Both the position numbers and the translations under genes were made by a program. From assembly GCA_907163375.1 (NCBI GenBank), contig CAJQUW010008657.1, positions 62,001 to 126,000 of the forward strand: a stretch of 64,000 bases of DNA. The letters are read 5' to 3'. The DNA comes from Prostheceraeus crozeri (taxonomy: Eukaryota; Platyhelminthes; Polycladida; Euryleptidae). The notes beneath the pieces are model-generated. The model was not told where the DNA came from, did not search any database, and saw nothing but the letters and a program-made list of their open reading frames with translations. Below, one piece after another: positions 23,841 through 35,842 of this stretch (the first letter of the stretch is position 1; each line of letters begins with the position of its first letter).

Positions 23841-24924
23841 GATCTCGTCAAGTTTGGCTCTAAAATGTAGTCCTAGGATAGTCAAAAGTTTGACGCGCCT
23901 TGAACGTTTAATGTCTGCCGGTGGGAACGCACCACTTGTCCTCTTAAGGGCAAAACTTAAGTCTTATTAACTATAAGTTTATTAAAATTATGAAACATTT
24001 AGACGTCGTTATGGGAATGTCCCAGCTTCAACTGCAAGAGACTTTTCACAGGAGTAGACAGTGAATGAAGATCATGCCTTAGCAGAACAACAAAGCAGTC
24101 TTTCATTGCTTGTAGATTGCTTCAAAGGATTCAGATCATACGCAAAAGCTCTGTCGATAAAATAAATCCGTGTGATCAACGGCTGAGACGATAGCAGTCG
24201 AAGGAAACAATGCGAGGACAAACAAGTCAAATGATTGCATCATTTCGCTATCAAATTGTTAACTGAAAACAACACAACCTGCCTGGGCGCCCACACAGAA
24301 GCAGGGCTAGATAATGAGTTGTTAGTGACCAACGGTATCTATCTAACCGAATGCTAGAAAATTACCGTACAGAGCGTTTTAGTTAGCGAGTATCTGTTGG
24401 AGATCCGGTGGCATTTCCTAGCCCTATGGTGTACCTTTTGGTGAGCACAGAAGAGTTGCTAGTTTTGTATTAATCCATACGTCAACAGCTTGCGACAGTT
24501 TGCATGAAGAAGAATTTCGTCTCCGGTAGTAGTTGCTAGTTTATGCCTATCATTAGATGTTGATAGTTGCGCTCCAGTCCTTACCATGTACAAAAGGAAA
24601 TTGAGCGGTAGAAAGATTGAATCGTACGGTGAAGAATCATCTACTTTCACACACCGATCGTGACAGAGTAAATGGGGACGAGACTTTACATTTCTGCATG
24701 TGAGCTTATCGATCCAACATCCATTATTCGAAGGGTTATTCACTATCAAGATTATTCATGGGGAGAGAAATGAGATTTCCAATCTCATTGTTATCTTAAA
24801 ATCCATTCACGACTTCAAATATGGATGACGAGGATTATGCAAAATGGCTCCAGGCAAGTATTCGCTCCGCGGGGCAAGTAGCATGAGAAAATTTGCAGCC
24901 AGGAGATATTAGAAGCAGTTTTGT

Positions 24925-25105
24925 TCTCCGTGGCACAGTGGTTACGTGCTTGGCCTAGCGATCCTTGAGTCAAGAGGTCGAGCCCCGAGAGTGTCATTGG
25001 AAGGGCATGCGGACCAAAACATCAAAACGCTCCAGTTAAAGTTTGGCTGCGTCAGCACCGTCGAAGTGCACGGCATGGGAAAGTAGTGAAGTCAAACTAT
25101 CATTC
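24925..25105 (+). mobile_element. tRNA-derived SINE, copy 2
   Basis: CTCCGTGGCACAGTGG head with B-box-like GGTCGAGCCCC, followed by the same body as 15799-15990 but with a short deletion before GGAAGGGCAT. The 3' end is near AGTAGTGAAGTCAAA. Confidence 0.8.
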
Positions 25106-25391
25106 TTTTCATTAGTAATCAGATGCTATGTGACAGTAGAGACTCTTGAAGTGTATCTCTGATACTGGCAATTTGCAGATAGCACAAGTGTAACCAAAAC
25201 TGTAACAAACCGTTCACAGATCTTCTATGAATAAAGTTCACTTTGACTCATTGCTTCATCATTAACAAAGTTTCTGTGCGCACTTCATGGTGAGGTTAAA
25301 GACCCTGTGTTAAGATTGGAAGTTACAGAAGCTGGTCATAATATCAGCGTTCAATAACCAAACCCGACTTAACAGTCATTTTGTGCGCATC

Positions 25392-26170
25392 CCTTGTGGT
25401 GGGGCCCGCTGCGGACATCTCGATTATTACGGACAGCGGACACTCACCTGTATGAACGGGCATGTACAATAACGGCTGAATCTGTGAATTCATACCCGGT
25501 CAGTGGATATGCAAGTAGGGATTCAAGGCGGCATACACGTACATGACGTAAGCCTAATGTGGGCTAAGCTTGTTACATAATTGAATCTGGTCACTATCGA
25601 ATTTGGTCACATCGTCTTCTTTAGTCACTATTTCTGAAGGCTAGACCTAGGCGTATGTTAGTATTCTACATATAGGCCTTATTATGATGTTGTGAGCGAT
25701 GTTATTTTTAGAATTTCACTCCACAATGAACATGGCTGTATAATATGCATGTTCCTCGTAGGCATATTCACACAATGGAAACGCTTTTAGGCTAAATAAC
25801 ATAAACAGATTAAATTAGACTAAAATAATTCGGTAGGATCACGCCTAAATTTAATTCTCTAGTTCGATCGGGTTTGATACAAAAGGCGTGTGTAACGTGC
25901 AACGTTTGACGTCATCTTATGTTCCGCATTGTTATTGCGGGCCAATACCGAGAACGAATTTCCCGATAGCGCAATTTATTATTTCGCAATGTTAGTTGTG
26001 AGAGCATCCTGTATTTCCAGCCTACACGTTTCTCGGAGAACGTTAGCCAGAAACTTGACATACTAAGCTCAGGAACAATAACTGAACTTCGGGCAATGCG
26101 GACAACGGCAAGAGTACGGGAAAACTTGCGGACATGCCCGCAAGGGTGCCGCCACGGGCCCCACTACAGG
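25392..26170. mobile_element. TIR element of unknown type (779 bp)
   Basis: The ends are CCTTGTGGTGGGGCCCG and, on the other strand, CCTGTAGTGGGGCCCG. A second inverted block (TGCGGACAT / ATGTCCGCA) lies further in. The flanks share GCATC but no exact target duplication. No transposase motif. Confidence 0.55.
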
Positions 26171-26253
26171 TGCATCTCAATGGATAGTGATACTGCTTGA
26201 GATTTGTTGACTTCTATCTGGCTACCTCCTAATTTTCGTTAAATTTCCTTGTA

Positions 26254-27985
26254 CAGGGTGAGTCAAATTAAATGGTCCTATTTGTAAAGTGCTCTAGATC
26301 AGTGAAAATCCAACCAATTTTTAAATGCGAAGTATCATTTTAAACCCCAGAGTGTGGACATCATTTTAGTGACTATTAGACGTTCATAGATATGTTGACT
26401 TAATAGATATCTAATGATAAAGAATCATTACTGAAATATCAAATCTACATCTCAAAAATCTATTTCAGTGTATTATTCCATCATCTATTAAAAAGTGAAC
26501 GCAACCAAAGAAGTACTAGTTACATCAAATTATATAAATAAGGGCATATTGAGTAAATGAAAGTAAATCTAGCGTTCCACCTATTGTCATCACGATTAAT
26601 ACGGCCTCCATTCCTGGCTACAATTCTTTTCGGGATGCTTGAAATAAGGGATCGGCATGTCCGTCGAGTCACACTTAGCCAAATGCTTTGGATTTCTGCT
26701 TTCAATGGCGTCAAATCATTAAATTCTCGGTGAGACAATCTCTCTTTGATGATTCCCCAAACATTTTCAATAGGCCAGCAGTCATCAAGCTTCGCGGACT
26801 GAATGTCGACGGGAATTCGATCATTAAATAGCCGATCAATTTCCTCGAGTCCTTCCCTTGTTCGGTGGATTGAGGCACCATCTTGAAAAATGCAATTTCC
26901 ACGGGGAAAACGGTGCGCTACCGTTGGACAGATTACTTCACGCAGAAGAATTGCGCATCGACCTCCGGTCATTGTTCTGCGCTCGCCCCTTCGGAAGTGA
27001 AAGCGCTGCTCCAACTACTCCACAAAGATCGGTTCATTCACTGGTATAAAACCATTCCAGGAAACGGATACCCCCAGCATAATGTCTCGCCAAAACTTAT
27101 CAACTCCAACTGAAGCGCCAGCTACTTCCGCATCTTCACGAGATGACGACCAAATAATCTCGTTCATTGAGTTTGGAGGGCTGGTTACTCGGTAGGGCTT
27201 GGAAAAATCAGTATTGACAAATCAAGTCAAACGCTCTCCACTTGGGTGAAGGGAACTGCGTCCTAAGTGACGAAGCAAATGTCTTGCAAATCACACGCGA
27301 GTCACATGATGTCGCTCGGTAAGACGACAGTCTGTCTTTCGTCTATGATAAGCCCTCAGTCCTGCTTCTTTAAGAGTCCTGCACACAGATGATTGAAATG
27401 TGTCAGAGACTGGTGCCACTACTGAGAGAGTAGACTGTCCTTTCTTGTCTTTCACTGCGGCCACCACTTTTTCAGCCATTCCGCTGGACCTCGCAATGCG
27501 CAGTCCACCAGACTGGTAGTGACTTCGTTCAGCGACTCCTGATGTGTGAATTTTTTTAGAGCTCGCAAAGCAACCTTTTTGATGGAGTTAAAACTCATTG
27601 CACTAATTTCAGAAGAGTCGCTTTCTTTTAAGTATTTGGCTACTTTATAGCCACTCCAGCTAACATGAAGGACATTTAGCACCTCAATCGACCTCTACAG
27701 GAAATCTCTTGTAGACACAGACGGCTTCATCTTAGCATAGATTCACAGATAAACTGTTCAAACTATTGCATACATCATGTATAAATATGTAAAACTAGGA
27801 AAACTTTTCAAATTCAAAACCATTGGATATCGTGAAAGTTAACGCATCTATGTAGCTTTGGCAACCATGGAGTTGCTGTTGAGACTCTGGGGTTTTAAAA
27901 TGACACATCTCATTTAAAAATTGGTTGGATTTTCACTGATCTACAACACTTTATAAAATAGGGCCATTTAATTTGACTCATCCTG
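26254..27985 (-). mobile_element. Tc1-type transposon with about 95-bp TIRs, broken
   Basis: TA target sites flank the ends (26252-26253, 27986-27987). The TIRs begin CAGGGTGAGTCAAATTAAAT on the left and CAGGATGAGTCAAATTAAAT on the right, and stay similar for about 95 bp. The minus strand encodes the N-terminal helix-turn-helix parts (27452-27682 and 27291-27479, with SVCRTLKEAGLRAYHRR) and the catalytic C-terminal part (26520-27014) with FQDGASIHRT and CWPIENVWGIIKERL. The spacing from the D of QDGA to the E of PIEN is 37 residues, i.e. DD37E-like rather than the usual DD34E. Stops and frame changes between the blocks make it inactive. Confidence 0.92.
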
Positions 27986-28884
27986 TACAAGTAGTGATGC
28001 AAGCTTACTTGATTATTGCTGCCGGAAATAATGCTTGTATATTATTAACAACCGAATGTCCAAGATAATTTACGGTCTGTGAAAGTTCATGGAAGCAGAA
28101 GTGCTCTGATTCGTCGGAATTCATGCTACGTGATGAGAATTACCTGCCACCTGCTTGATATTTTACAATGTACTCTTAAAACCATGAACACAAGACTAAT
28201 GCGCTTCCAGTCCGCCTACCGATCATGCTTTTTCAAATCAATTTCCCGTGTCTGATTGCTTAAAAACTTCATCGTGCAATGATGCTATCTTACTTAGACT
28301 AGATGAGCGCCGCAAATTGAATGGAACATTATTGTGATGATGCTCATTTCAAAACTCGATTGGCTTAATGCAACTGCAACTCAGATTTCTCTCTGGCAAC
28401 TTTCAGTGCTTCCAGTGAAATTCGCAACTATGAGGTGTCGCAAATAAAATAGCATGTTCTCAGTTGATATATAGATATATTTTCCATTGCCCTTTACTCG
28501 TAGGAAGAGCTGTTACGACACATCATTCACATTCAATTTCGTACTTATTCACCTTTACTGAAATAACGTTCACCGAGGCATGAACCTTCGGTAGTTGGGT
28601 AACTGCATTTCCTCCGAGATTCGAGACATGCTCTGATTTCTTTTGATTAAGGCTAAATGTCAAGTTTTCAATTACTCAAACAAATGAAATCAAACCATGT
28701 CATGCATGTATTGCGCGAAAAACAATGAAAAAACGCATTGATAATCAACTAACTGGAATCACCAGAATTAATAAGAAAGCTGCGAATCATTAATTTTTCA
28801 TTAACGTTCTGCAGTGTAAGGATGACGCAGAAATAGCTTCAACACCTGTATTGCATGTATATATTTGTCACTTATTTAGATTCT

Positions 28885-29200
28885 AGAGCCCACGAAGTCC
28901 AGTGGCTTCTAAGGCTTGGCATCCCTCCATTGGAAGCTTCCATTGAATAGTGAAGACTCCGTTAATATGGTCATGTGCAAATAATGCAAGAGGACTCCTG
29001 GCCAAAGAAAGAAATGACTCTGGAGGTAGAAGGACACAAGCCAAGGGGACGACCGAAGAAGAGGTGGTGCGACAACGTGCTTCAGGACGTCGAACTTGGC
29101 CGCATCGACGTTCAAGATTGGAACGCGTGGAGAACTGTCATAAGACCGGACGGCCGACGTTTACCGAGGTCCAACACTCGAAAGACGGAGGAAAGGGAAT
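28885..29200 (+). mobile_element. LINE 3' tail fragment
   Basis: The frame at 28975-29244 contains EVEGHKPRGRPKKRWCDNV and later DVQDWNAWRTV, the signature of the C-terminal tail of animal non-LTR retrotransposon proteins (GKRPRGRPKKRW..., then DR..W). Only this tail is recognisable. Confidence 0.7.
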
Positions 29201-29589
29201 ATAGTGGAGTGACTGAGTGGAGGTTCTCAGAAGCTGCATTATGAAGCCACTGCGATTGGACTGTGATTACATTAAAGCCTGACGTAATTATGTTGTCGAT
29301 CAATGCCTGTCAATAATAACTATTGTTGAGCAGTCTGTCCTAGCTACAAATTCATAATTTTTAGATAATTAATGTAGAACATATCATGCCTGCTTCCCTT
29401 CGCTTTCAATCAATAAGTAAAACCGATTGTTCAATAAATTTATCGATGAAGTTGATCTTAGAAAGCTTTGCTCCACTTGTGGGATCCCCCACGATCTTTC
29501 CAACGACAAGGTAAAGAAGTGAATTTCTTGTGCAGAAAACGTGATCACTTTATTCAATGGAAATTCAATTGATTACATCCGTGCGCATT

Positions 29590-30890
29590 TGGTCACATAC
29601 GAAAGTTGGTTCCTTTACGAAACAACTCTGTCGAAACAAGAAATAAAGCTTGATGTCATCATAGCGAACCGAGACCAACTGTTGTCCATCCAAAGTTGAC
29701 GAACAAGAAGACATTGTTGCTCCTTTCTTTTACAGGCGACGGACAAATTACCGATGTTTGTGCCCAGGCAAAGCGCTCAACTCACAAATTTAGATGGAAT
29801 TTTCGTACGCATACTAGTAAAAGCTGGCGACATAGTCCAGCAGCCAGAACGAGTTTCTGCATGGAACGAGGCCGAAAGTGAGACTTTCACATAATGATGT
29901 ACATCTTCTGCATACTACGAATATGCACGTCTGCCGAGTTCTAGTGAGTTCCTCTTCTTGTCAGACAGGATCAAAGAAAAACACATGCAAATCAAATGGG
30001 ACACAGATTGCAGCTTTTGGTTAAAATGACAGTTTGTTTTCGTTTGTCAACTGGAAAGTATTAAGTCTAGAGTCATAATTTTTGACATGGAATGTCTTCA
30101 AGTCATTTCCTATGATGTGCATGTGCTATTATCTTGCATCTGATCGGCAATGGATGTGAGAACGTGGTTGAATGTGGATAAAGTTGCTCAAAACGTTTGT
30201 GTTTGCCGACATTAAGAGGCTCGCCAAATGTAGATGTGTTTGGCTTTACAGATCCGGGTTGCGTGAGCATGAAAGGAAATTACATGAAGACATTCCATGC
30301 CAAAAAATTATGACTTTGGTCTTAGTACTTTTCGTTTAATCAGAGAAAACATGGAAATTTCATTTCAAACAGAAACTTCAATCTGCGTGCCATTAAATTT
30401 ACATGTGTTTTTCTTTGATCCTGTCTAACAAGAAGAGGAACTCACTAGAACTCGGCAGACGTGCTGATTCGTAGTAGGCAGAAGATGTACATAATTCTGT
30501 GAAAGTCTCATTTTCGGCCTCGTTCCCTGCAGAAACTCGTTCTGGCTGCCAGACTAACATTCTCGACGAGCGAATGCCGTTGAGTTGAAAGAGGTGTTGT
30601 GCATGGCAGCACGACCTCATGTGTTCGAAGAATCGACTGACCTCTTCTGGCGAAGAAGTGCCCGACTAGTGAAACAAAGTCCATACAGTCCTGATCTGAA
30701 TCAGTGCGACAGCTGGGTATTCAAACTCTTAAAAAATGAATTCCGAGGAAGGAAATTCGAAGCGTTGAAGAAGTTCTTTCTCATACATTGCGAACTCTTC
30801 GTTCCTTCCAAGCGAGAAGTTTCACAATGAGCTTGAACATGCTCTTGAGCATTGTCACAAAGTGTTGCTCAGTGCTGGTAATTATGTCCT
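29590..30890 (+). mobile_element. Mariner transposase relic split by a foldback element
   Basis: To the right of the nested element, the frames at 30585-30890 read SPYSPDLNQCDSWVFKLLK and then ELEHALEHC. These match the mariner catalytic block (PPYSPDL.PCD.FLF..LK) and C terminus. To the left (29590-29820) a degraded frame reads YESWFLYE...LSKQE, like mariner DESWF.YDPETKQQ. The foldback copy at 29834-30555 lies between the two halves. No mariner TIRs were identified. Confidence 0.6.
29834..30555. mobile_element. Foldback element, copy 2 (722 bp), inserted in the mariner relic
   Basis: Inverted arms of about 300 bp share the end CAGCCAGAACGAGTTTCTGC (left) and its complement (right), with a unique centre around 30150-30270. 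It is the same family as 10627-11352. The insertion splits a mariner transposase relic, so it is younger than that relic. Confidence 0.8.
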
Positions 30891-31944
30891 TTGAATGGTC
30901 CAACGCATGTAACGTTTTGTTATTTTTCTTTTTACATACATTTCTTCAATTTGCGTGCAAATTGTGTCTCTGTCAATACATAGAATTCTACATTTTCGAG
31001 GAGAATTTTTCAACTTGCTATACAAAGATCTTCCTAGCAAAGTTACAAATACATTAGCCAGACCGTTGGCTTCAGGCTCTAAAAAAGTATGATGATCAGG
31101 ATTTCTAAGAATAAAACTACTTAATTTTAATAGCTGTTATTTGCGCAATATATTCCCAGTTGTGGATCTTATTAGACACACTAAACATCTTCATTATTGT
31201 CTACAGCTTATCGTGTTCTTATCAAAACGACAAGGAATAGTAGAATCTATCATAACTCAACTAATATCACGTAGTTGACCAAACGACGGGGGATCATATT
31301 CATATTGATATAGGCAGAAGGGTAACTCCTCTTTGTTTGAAGATCGAATTTCTATTAGATTAAAATACAGTACAACAAGCGACAGAGCCGTGCTTCAGCA
31401 AACTTTGGGAAATCCGAAATTTTTACAATTGTTCATGTCTATGCATGCGGCATTTTTTCACCTGCAGTATTTAATTTATCAACATCAATAACATTGATGA
31501 TACAACATTATGGTTATTGCAGACTCACTGATCGTGTTGTATAATTGCATGCATAAATGATGAGAAATACAAAAATTTAGTATTGTACACATAATAATGA
31601 AACAGGTCTATAAAAACGATTTACTAATGTAATTCAGCAAGAACGCAATAAAGTACCATTCATATTCAACCCAGTAAACATTGTGACGTCATTGCGACGT
31701 CCCATTGACGTCATCATGCGTCTGAGACGTCTATGACCAGAACGGGATGTCGCAGTGACCTCCCATCAAAGACGTCAGAATGACCGCCTGTATATGACGT
31801 CACTGTGACATCCAAAGTGTGACCACAAACATGAAAAATGAGCCACAACCACGATGAGTCATGAAATTATAACGTTTACGCTATGATGAATGAATTCCAC
31901 TTAATTGCACTAAGTTTTGGGACTATCTTTTTTAATTTCCATTC

Positions 31945-32360
31945 TCGAACTCTCGATCTCTCACTCACTTTATCTATCTCCTCGCTTTTCTTGATACTTT
32001 TTCTTCTGATAATGATTCTCTGTCATAGCATTAGATCTCATTCATAATTTCTCTTCTTCTTCCTCTTCTCTTTCTCCCTATTTCTATTAATCTCTCAACT
32101 TAATTCTTTTCTTCCTCATCTTCTATTTCTCCCCACTTCTCTTCATTTTTTTCTCTTGTTCCAATTCATCATTTCTCTTCTTCTTCCATATCTCTTCTCA
32201 CTTCTCTTTTTCCTCCTCTCCTTTCTCTTGATTTCTCATTCTTCCTCCTCTACTCTGTCTCCTCATTTCTCTCATTTATCTTCCTTTTATTCTTCTGTTT
32301 CCTTATCAGCTCTTCTTTTTCTTCTTCTATTTATTATTCTCCCATCAATCTGTTTTCTGC
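31945..32360. repeat. Pyrimidine-rich tract (TC-rich)
   Basis: About 400 bp almost free of G on the plus strand, made of TCTTCTCTTT-like units. The 80-residue frame inside (Leu/Ser/Phe-rich) is a product of this composition and not a gene. Confidence 0.85.
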
Positions 32361-34207
32361 TTTGTTTTTATCTAAAATCGATGTATATTCGAAAATAACA
32401 TAGGTAATGTAAAAATTCATCGCTAATTTCTACCCATGCATTTCTTATTAATAGGATTCATGTTTATCGCAGGGCCCCCAATTCGCATGAATCCCAATTT
32501 TGCGATTGCAGTTGGAATAGAATACTTGTAATTGCAATAGTTCAATATCATAATTCATCGGATCTTTTTTTCGGATTCATTCGTGCCCGTACTCGTTGCA
32601 TGGAATGAGTCTGTCTTTCGATGATTTACAAGCATCCCAGCGTTGGCGGTCACGTCATTAAGTGCAGCCCTCGTATTTCATTTCTGAATAGAGGAGAACT
32701 GCGCACAGATTATTTCCCTACTGCCGCCTGGGCGAATGACCTTCAATCAACCCGTCACTATCGATAATCACATGACAGCGAGAGGAAACGTGCAAGCAGT
32801 CCTTCATTTCATTCATGTTACTCGCACTGCGCATCGAACGTGATTCATGTTTTGCGATACGGTTTAGTGATAAGTCTACGAATTAGACCAAACTTTCTTA
32901 AACGACGCCTCGAGCACCTTTCCTTTCGACATTTGGAGGAATTTAAATCCACCACCCATATTCGACCTCCACAATCAATTCACAGATCATTTATTTCTAT
33001 TTTCAAGTTGCAGACCAGCAGTTGACGACTAAGCTTTTGCCTTTATCATCTTACAAAACATCTTGCGATTTGGTTCACCTCATATTTAGTGACTTGACTT
33101 TATCTCCTACATTAGTCGCTGAAAACCAAGGCTTCGAATTTCATCTCGTGATCTCTGACAAGAAAATAGTCTAATGCAGTACAACAAAATGTTTTCGATG
33201 ATTGATATCATCAATTGCCGGAGTTTTCAGGTGAGATGTCTACTCTTTTCACTTCTTATCAAGTTTAAGTGAATTAACTACGCACTGGATTAGTTATAAG
33301 CCTATTTTCACGAAATTATTATAAGTTGAAGCTAATTCATGAAATCGCAAAAATAAAAGAAAAATTATTTTAATTGTCTATAAAACATGGCATCATCTGA
33401 TATCAATTAATTTGTTTCAAATTTCGTGGCTCTCGAATTGGAATCAGATTAGTTCCTCCCGCCGAAGATAATTTACCATAATTAGAGGCTTTACATACAT
33501 TTTGCCATGCTTAAAAAGGAACGCTGCTATTCGAACATTTTCATCTTCCTGCTATTGAACTGTTGTGTGGTCATCAATATAATACTTAAAGTTTTCTGCA
33601 AAATACTGAAGTTTGTACCATAGGATTATAAATGACAATGCATAGGCAACCATTTTGACGATCAAAATTTTGTGATTGCGCATTGATTTTTTTACGTAAG
33701 TGAATAATTTAAATGTACTGTAACAATGTAATAATATAAGGTACAGGTATCTAAGCTTATTAAGCAAATCTAGATAATGATTATGATTCTACTGTATTTT
33801 TGAATAATTGGACGATTGTACGTCACACATATCAGTTTGCAATATCGTAATGCGTGCACATGCATAAGTTTTGTTGAATAATATTCAAATAAGCTTATTT
33901 TGTTGAATGTTATCAATTATTGCGAAAATGAATGAATAAATAATTTGCTTTTCTCATGAATGTATTGGATGCAATGTATTTTTTGCTAGCCTGGATTTTT
34001 ATGAAATGGTTGCAAACATGACAATATTATAATTTGCATATTTGTAAGGTTAGGAACACATTCTGGGCTACATAAAATAGGCCTGTATTCGATTTAATTA
34101 TAATAAAACGTTATGTTTCGTATTATGTTGTAAATAGAACAAAACGTTTATTATTTGATGATAATTATGATGCCTAAAAAATGATTACCCTTTACTCAGT
34201 TCATAAA

Positions 34208-34513
34208 TAAAGCCACTAAATTCATTTTGATAAAATTAAAAACTAATTCTTGCACAATGCATTTCGTCCATTCTTATTCTAGTGCAAACATGCAGGATTG
34301 AATATAAAATACAAAATCTGAAATCATACTTCTACAGCAATGAATCTATGAACAAAAGGATTGTTCATAGATATATTACTGCAGAAGTATGCTTATATGA
34401 TTCTAGATTTTGTATTTTATATTCAGTCCACGTTTATACTTAAATAAGATTGGGCGAAAGACATTGTGCAAGAATTAGTTTTTAATTTTATCAAAATAAA
34501 TCTAGTGGCTTTT
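34208..34513. repeat. Imperfect palindrome, about 150-bp arms
   Basis: The arms (about 34208-34353 and 34366-34513) pair through blocks such as ATAAAATTAAAAACTAATTC / GAATTAGTTTTTAATTTTAT and TATAAAATACAAAATC / GATTTTGTATTTTATA. A 13-bp direct repeat GATAATTATGATG lies just outside (34160-34172 and 34525-34537), which may be a target duplication or an AT-rich coincidence. It sits inside the 4-kb TIR element. Confidence 0.75.
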
Positions 34514-35799
34514 TTTCATTTATTGATAATTATGATGATTAATTTTATCATGATTGTGCAATTAATTGTGTATAAATAAATTAGCCTATAGCCGGAAGAT
34601 GATGGTCGCTTGTCCCGCATTTGCTTGAAATACAAAGGAAATACTATCTAAACAAGGAATTCTCTCATCATATGAATGTCAAATTTTCTTGGGTTGTACA
34701 GTATTAATGCAAAATCATGTTAAAATTCATGATCTAATTTTACAGGCGATAAATATCCGAAGATGGTCAAAAATCAAAAATATATCAAAAATTGTGTCCC
34801 TGTCCAGATGCAGAGCATTGCATGCATTCAAAATATAATGACAATGTGAATTTTAAAATGTATGTTTTTCTAAATTTTAGTTTCTAATTATGTCTTCAAT
34901 TTATAATTTAGCTTCGATAGCCTCTAGATTTTAGGCAACAAGCATGAAGAAACTTTTATTTTGGATCAGTTGTGCCTCATGTCAATGAAAGAAATTTTAT
35001 ATTTTACGAACTATACAGAATTATATATTGTTCATATTCAATGTAGGCCCTATATGCCTACATGTCGAAGCATCTTCTCTACGGTGACTCAAATTCAATA
35101 GGCATGCATTTCGATACCTCTGATGAGCAATTTCATCATATTAGATATTGATATTCTAATATAGTGATTTCTCTTTTGAGCGTTGTATATGTATGCCTAT
35201 GTGTATGTAATTTTTGTGATCTAATGAAAATTTTGCTGTTTCTTACTTCAGGAACGTCGTGCTTACAAAAGGTCAATGGAATATCGAAGAAGGATCCGTG
35301 ATTTATCAGCGTCTGCTTTTGTCTCAAGTGGAACGTGTATGCAAACAGAAATACTTAGATAATTTGCGAAAATATAATTATCCACAGATGATTCCAATGT
35401 TTTCGCTATCTTCATAATTGGGTAAATGATTGAAACTAGTTTTAAGTATGGTAATGGGATGTCTGTCACGATGTCAAGTGACTCATTAGGACGTCTCCTA
35501 GGAGCACTTTGAAGACGTACGTTGGATGTCCCGGCGGGATGTCAGACTGACGTCCTGTGACAGTTCCGCTGTGACGTACGTGGGATGTCCCGGCGGGATG
35601 TCATACTGACGTCCTGTGATGCTTCCGCTATGACGTCTTTTTTACTGTCAAATAAGACGTACGTGGGCCATCCTGGAATGACGTCGTCATGACATCCCGC
35701 TGACGTCACATGTTTACTGGGAACGCTCCGCTTTTGCAGTCTTTATGCTAGATGCGTCATCGCAATAGAAGTCAATATCACGAAGTGTGTTGACTATTG

Positions 35800-35842
35800 C
35801 AGTTGATCTTGGCATTGAGATGCATCGCCTCAAGATCAACTG
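35800..35842. repeat. 12-bp perfect hairpin
   Basis: CAGTTGATCTTG (35800-35811) pairs with CAAGATCAACTG (35831-35842). No function visible. Confidence 0.5.

Larger units (their letters stand above)
31670..35721. mobile_element. 4-kb TIR element with ACGTC-rich subterminal arrays
   Basis: The ends are CCCAGTAAACA on both strands. Behind each end lies an array of GACGTC/GATGTC motifs (31680-31810 and 35470-35708), including full TGACGTCA palindromes at 31684, 31706, 31795 and 35701, and a direct repeat of GGATGTCCCGGCGGGATGTCA-type units on the right. Such arrays are typical transposase binding sites. The interior is AT-rich and non-coding as far as I can see, with a pyrimidine tract and an inverted repeat. 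No clear target duplication. Superfamily unknown. Confidence 0.65.

Noticed and set aside
32156-32398. Leu/Phe/Ser-rich 80-residue frame resembling a membrane protein
   Set aside because: It is translated from a pyrimidine-only tract, and the hydrophobicity is a composition effect.
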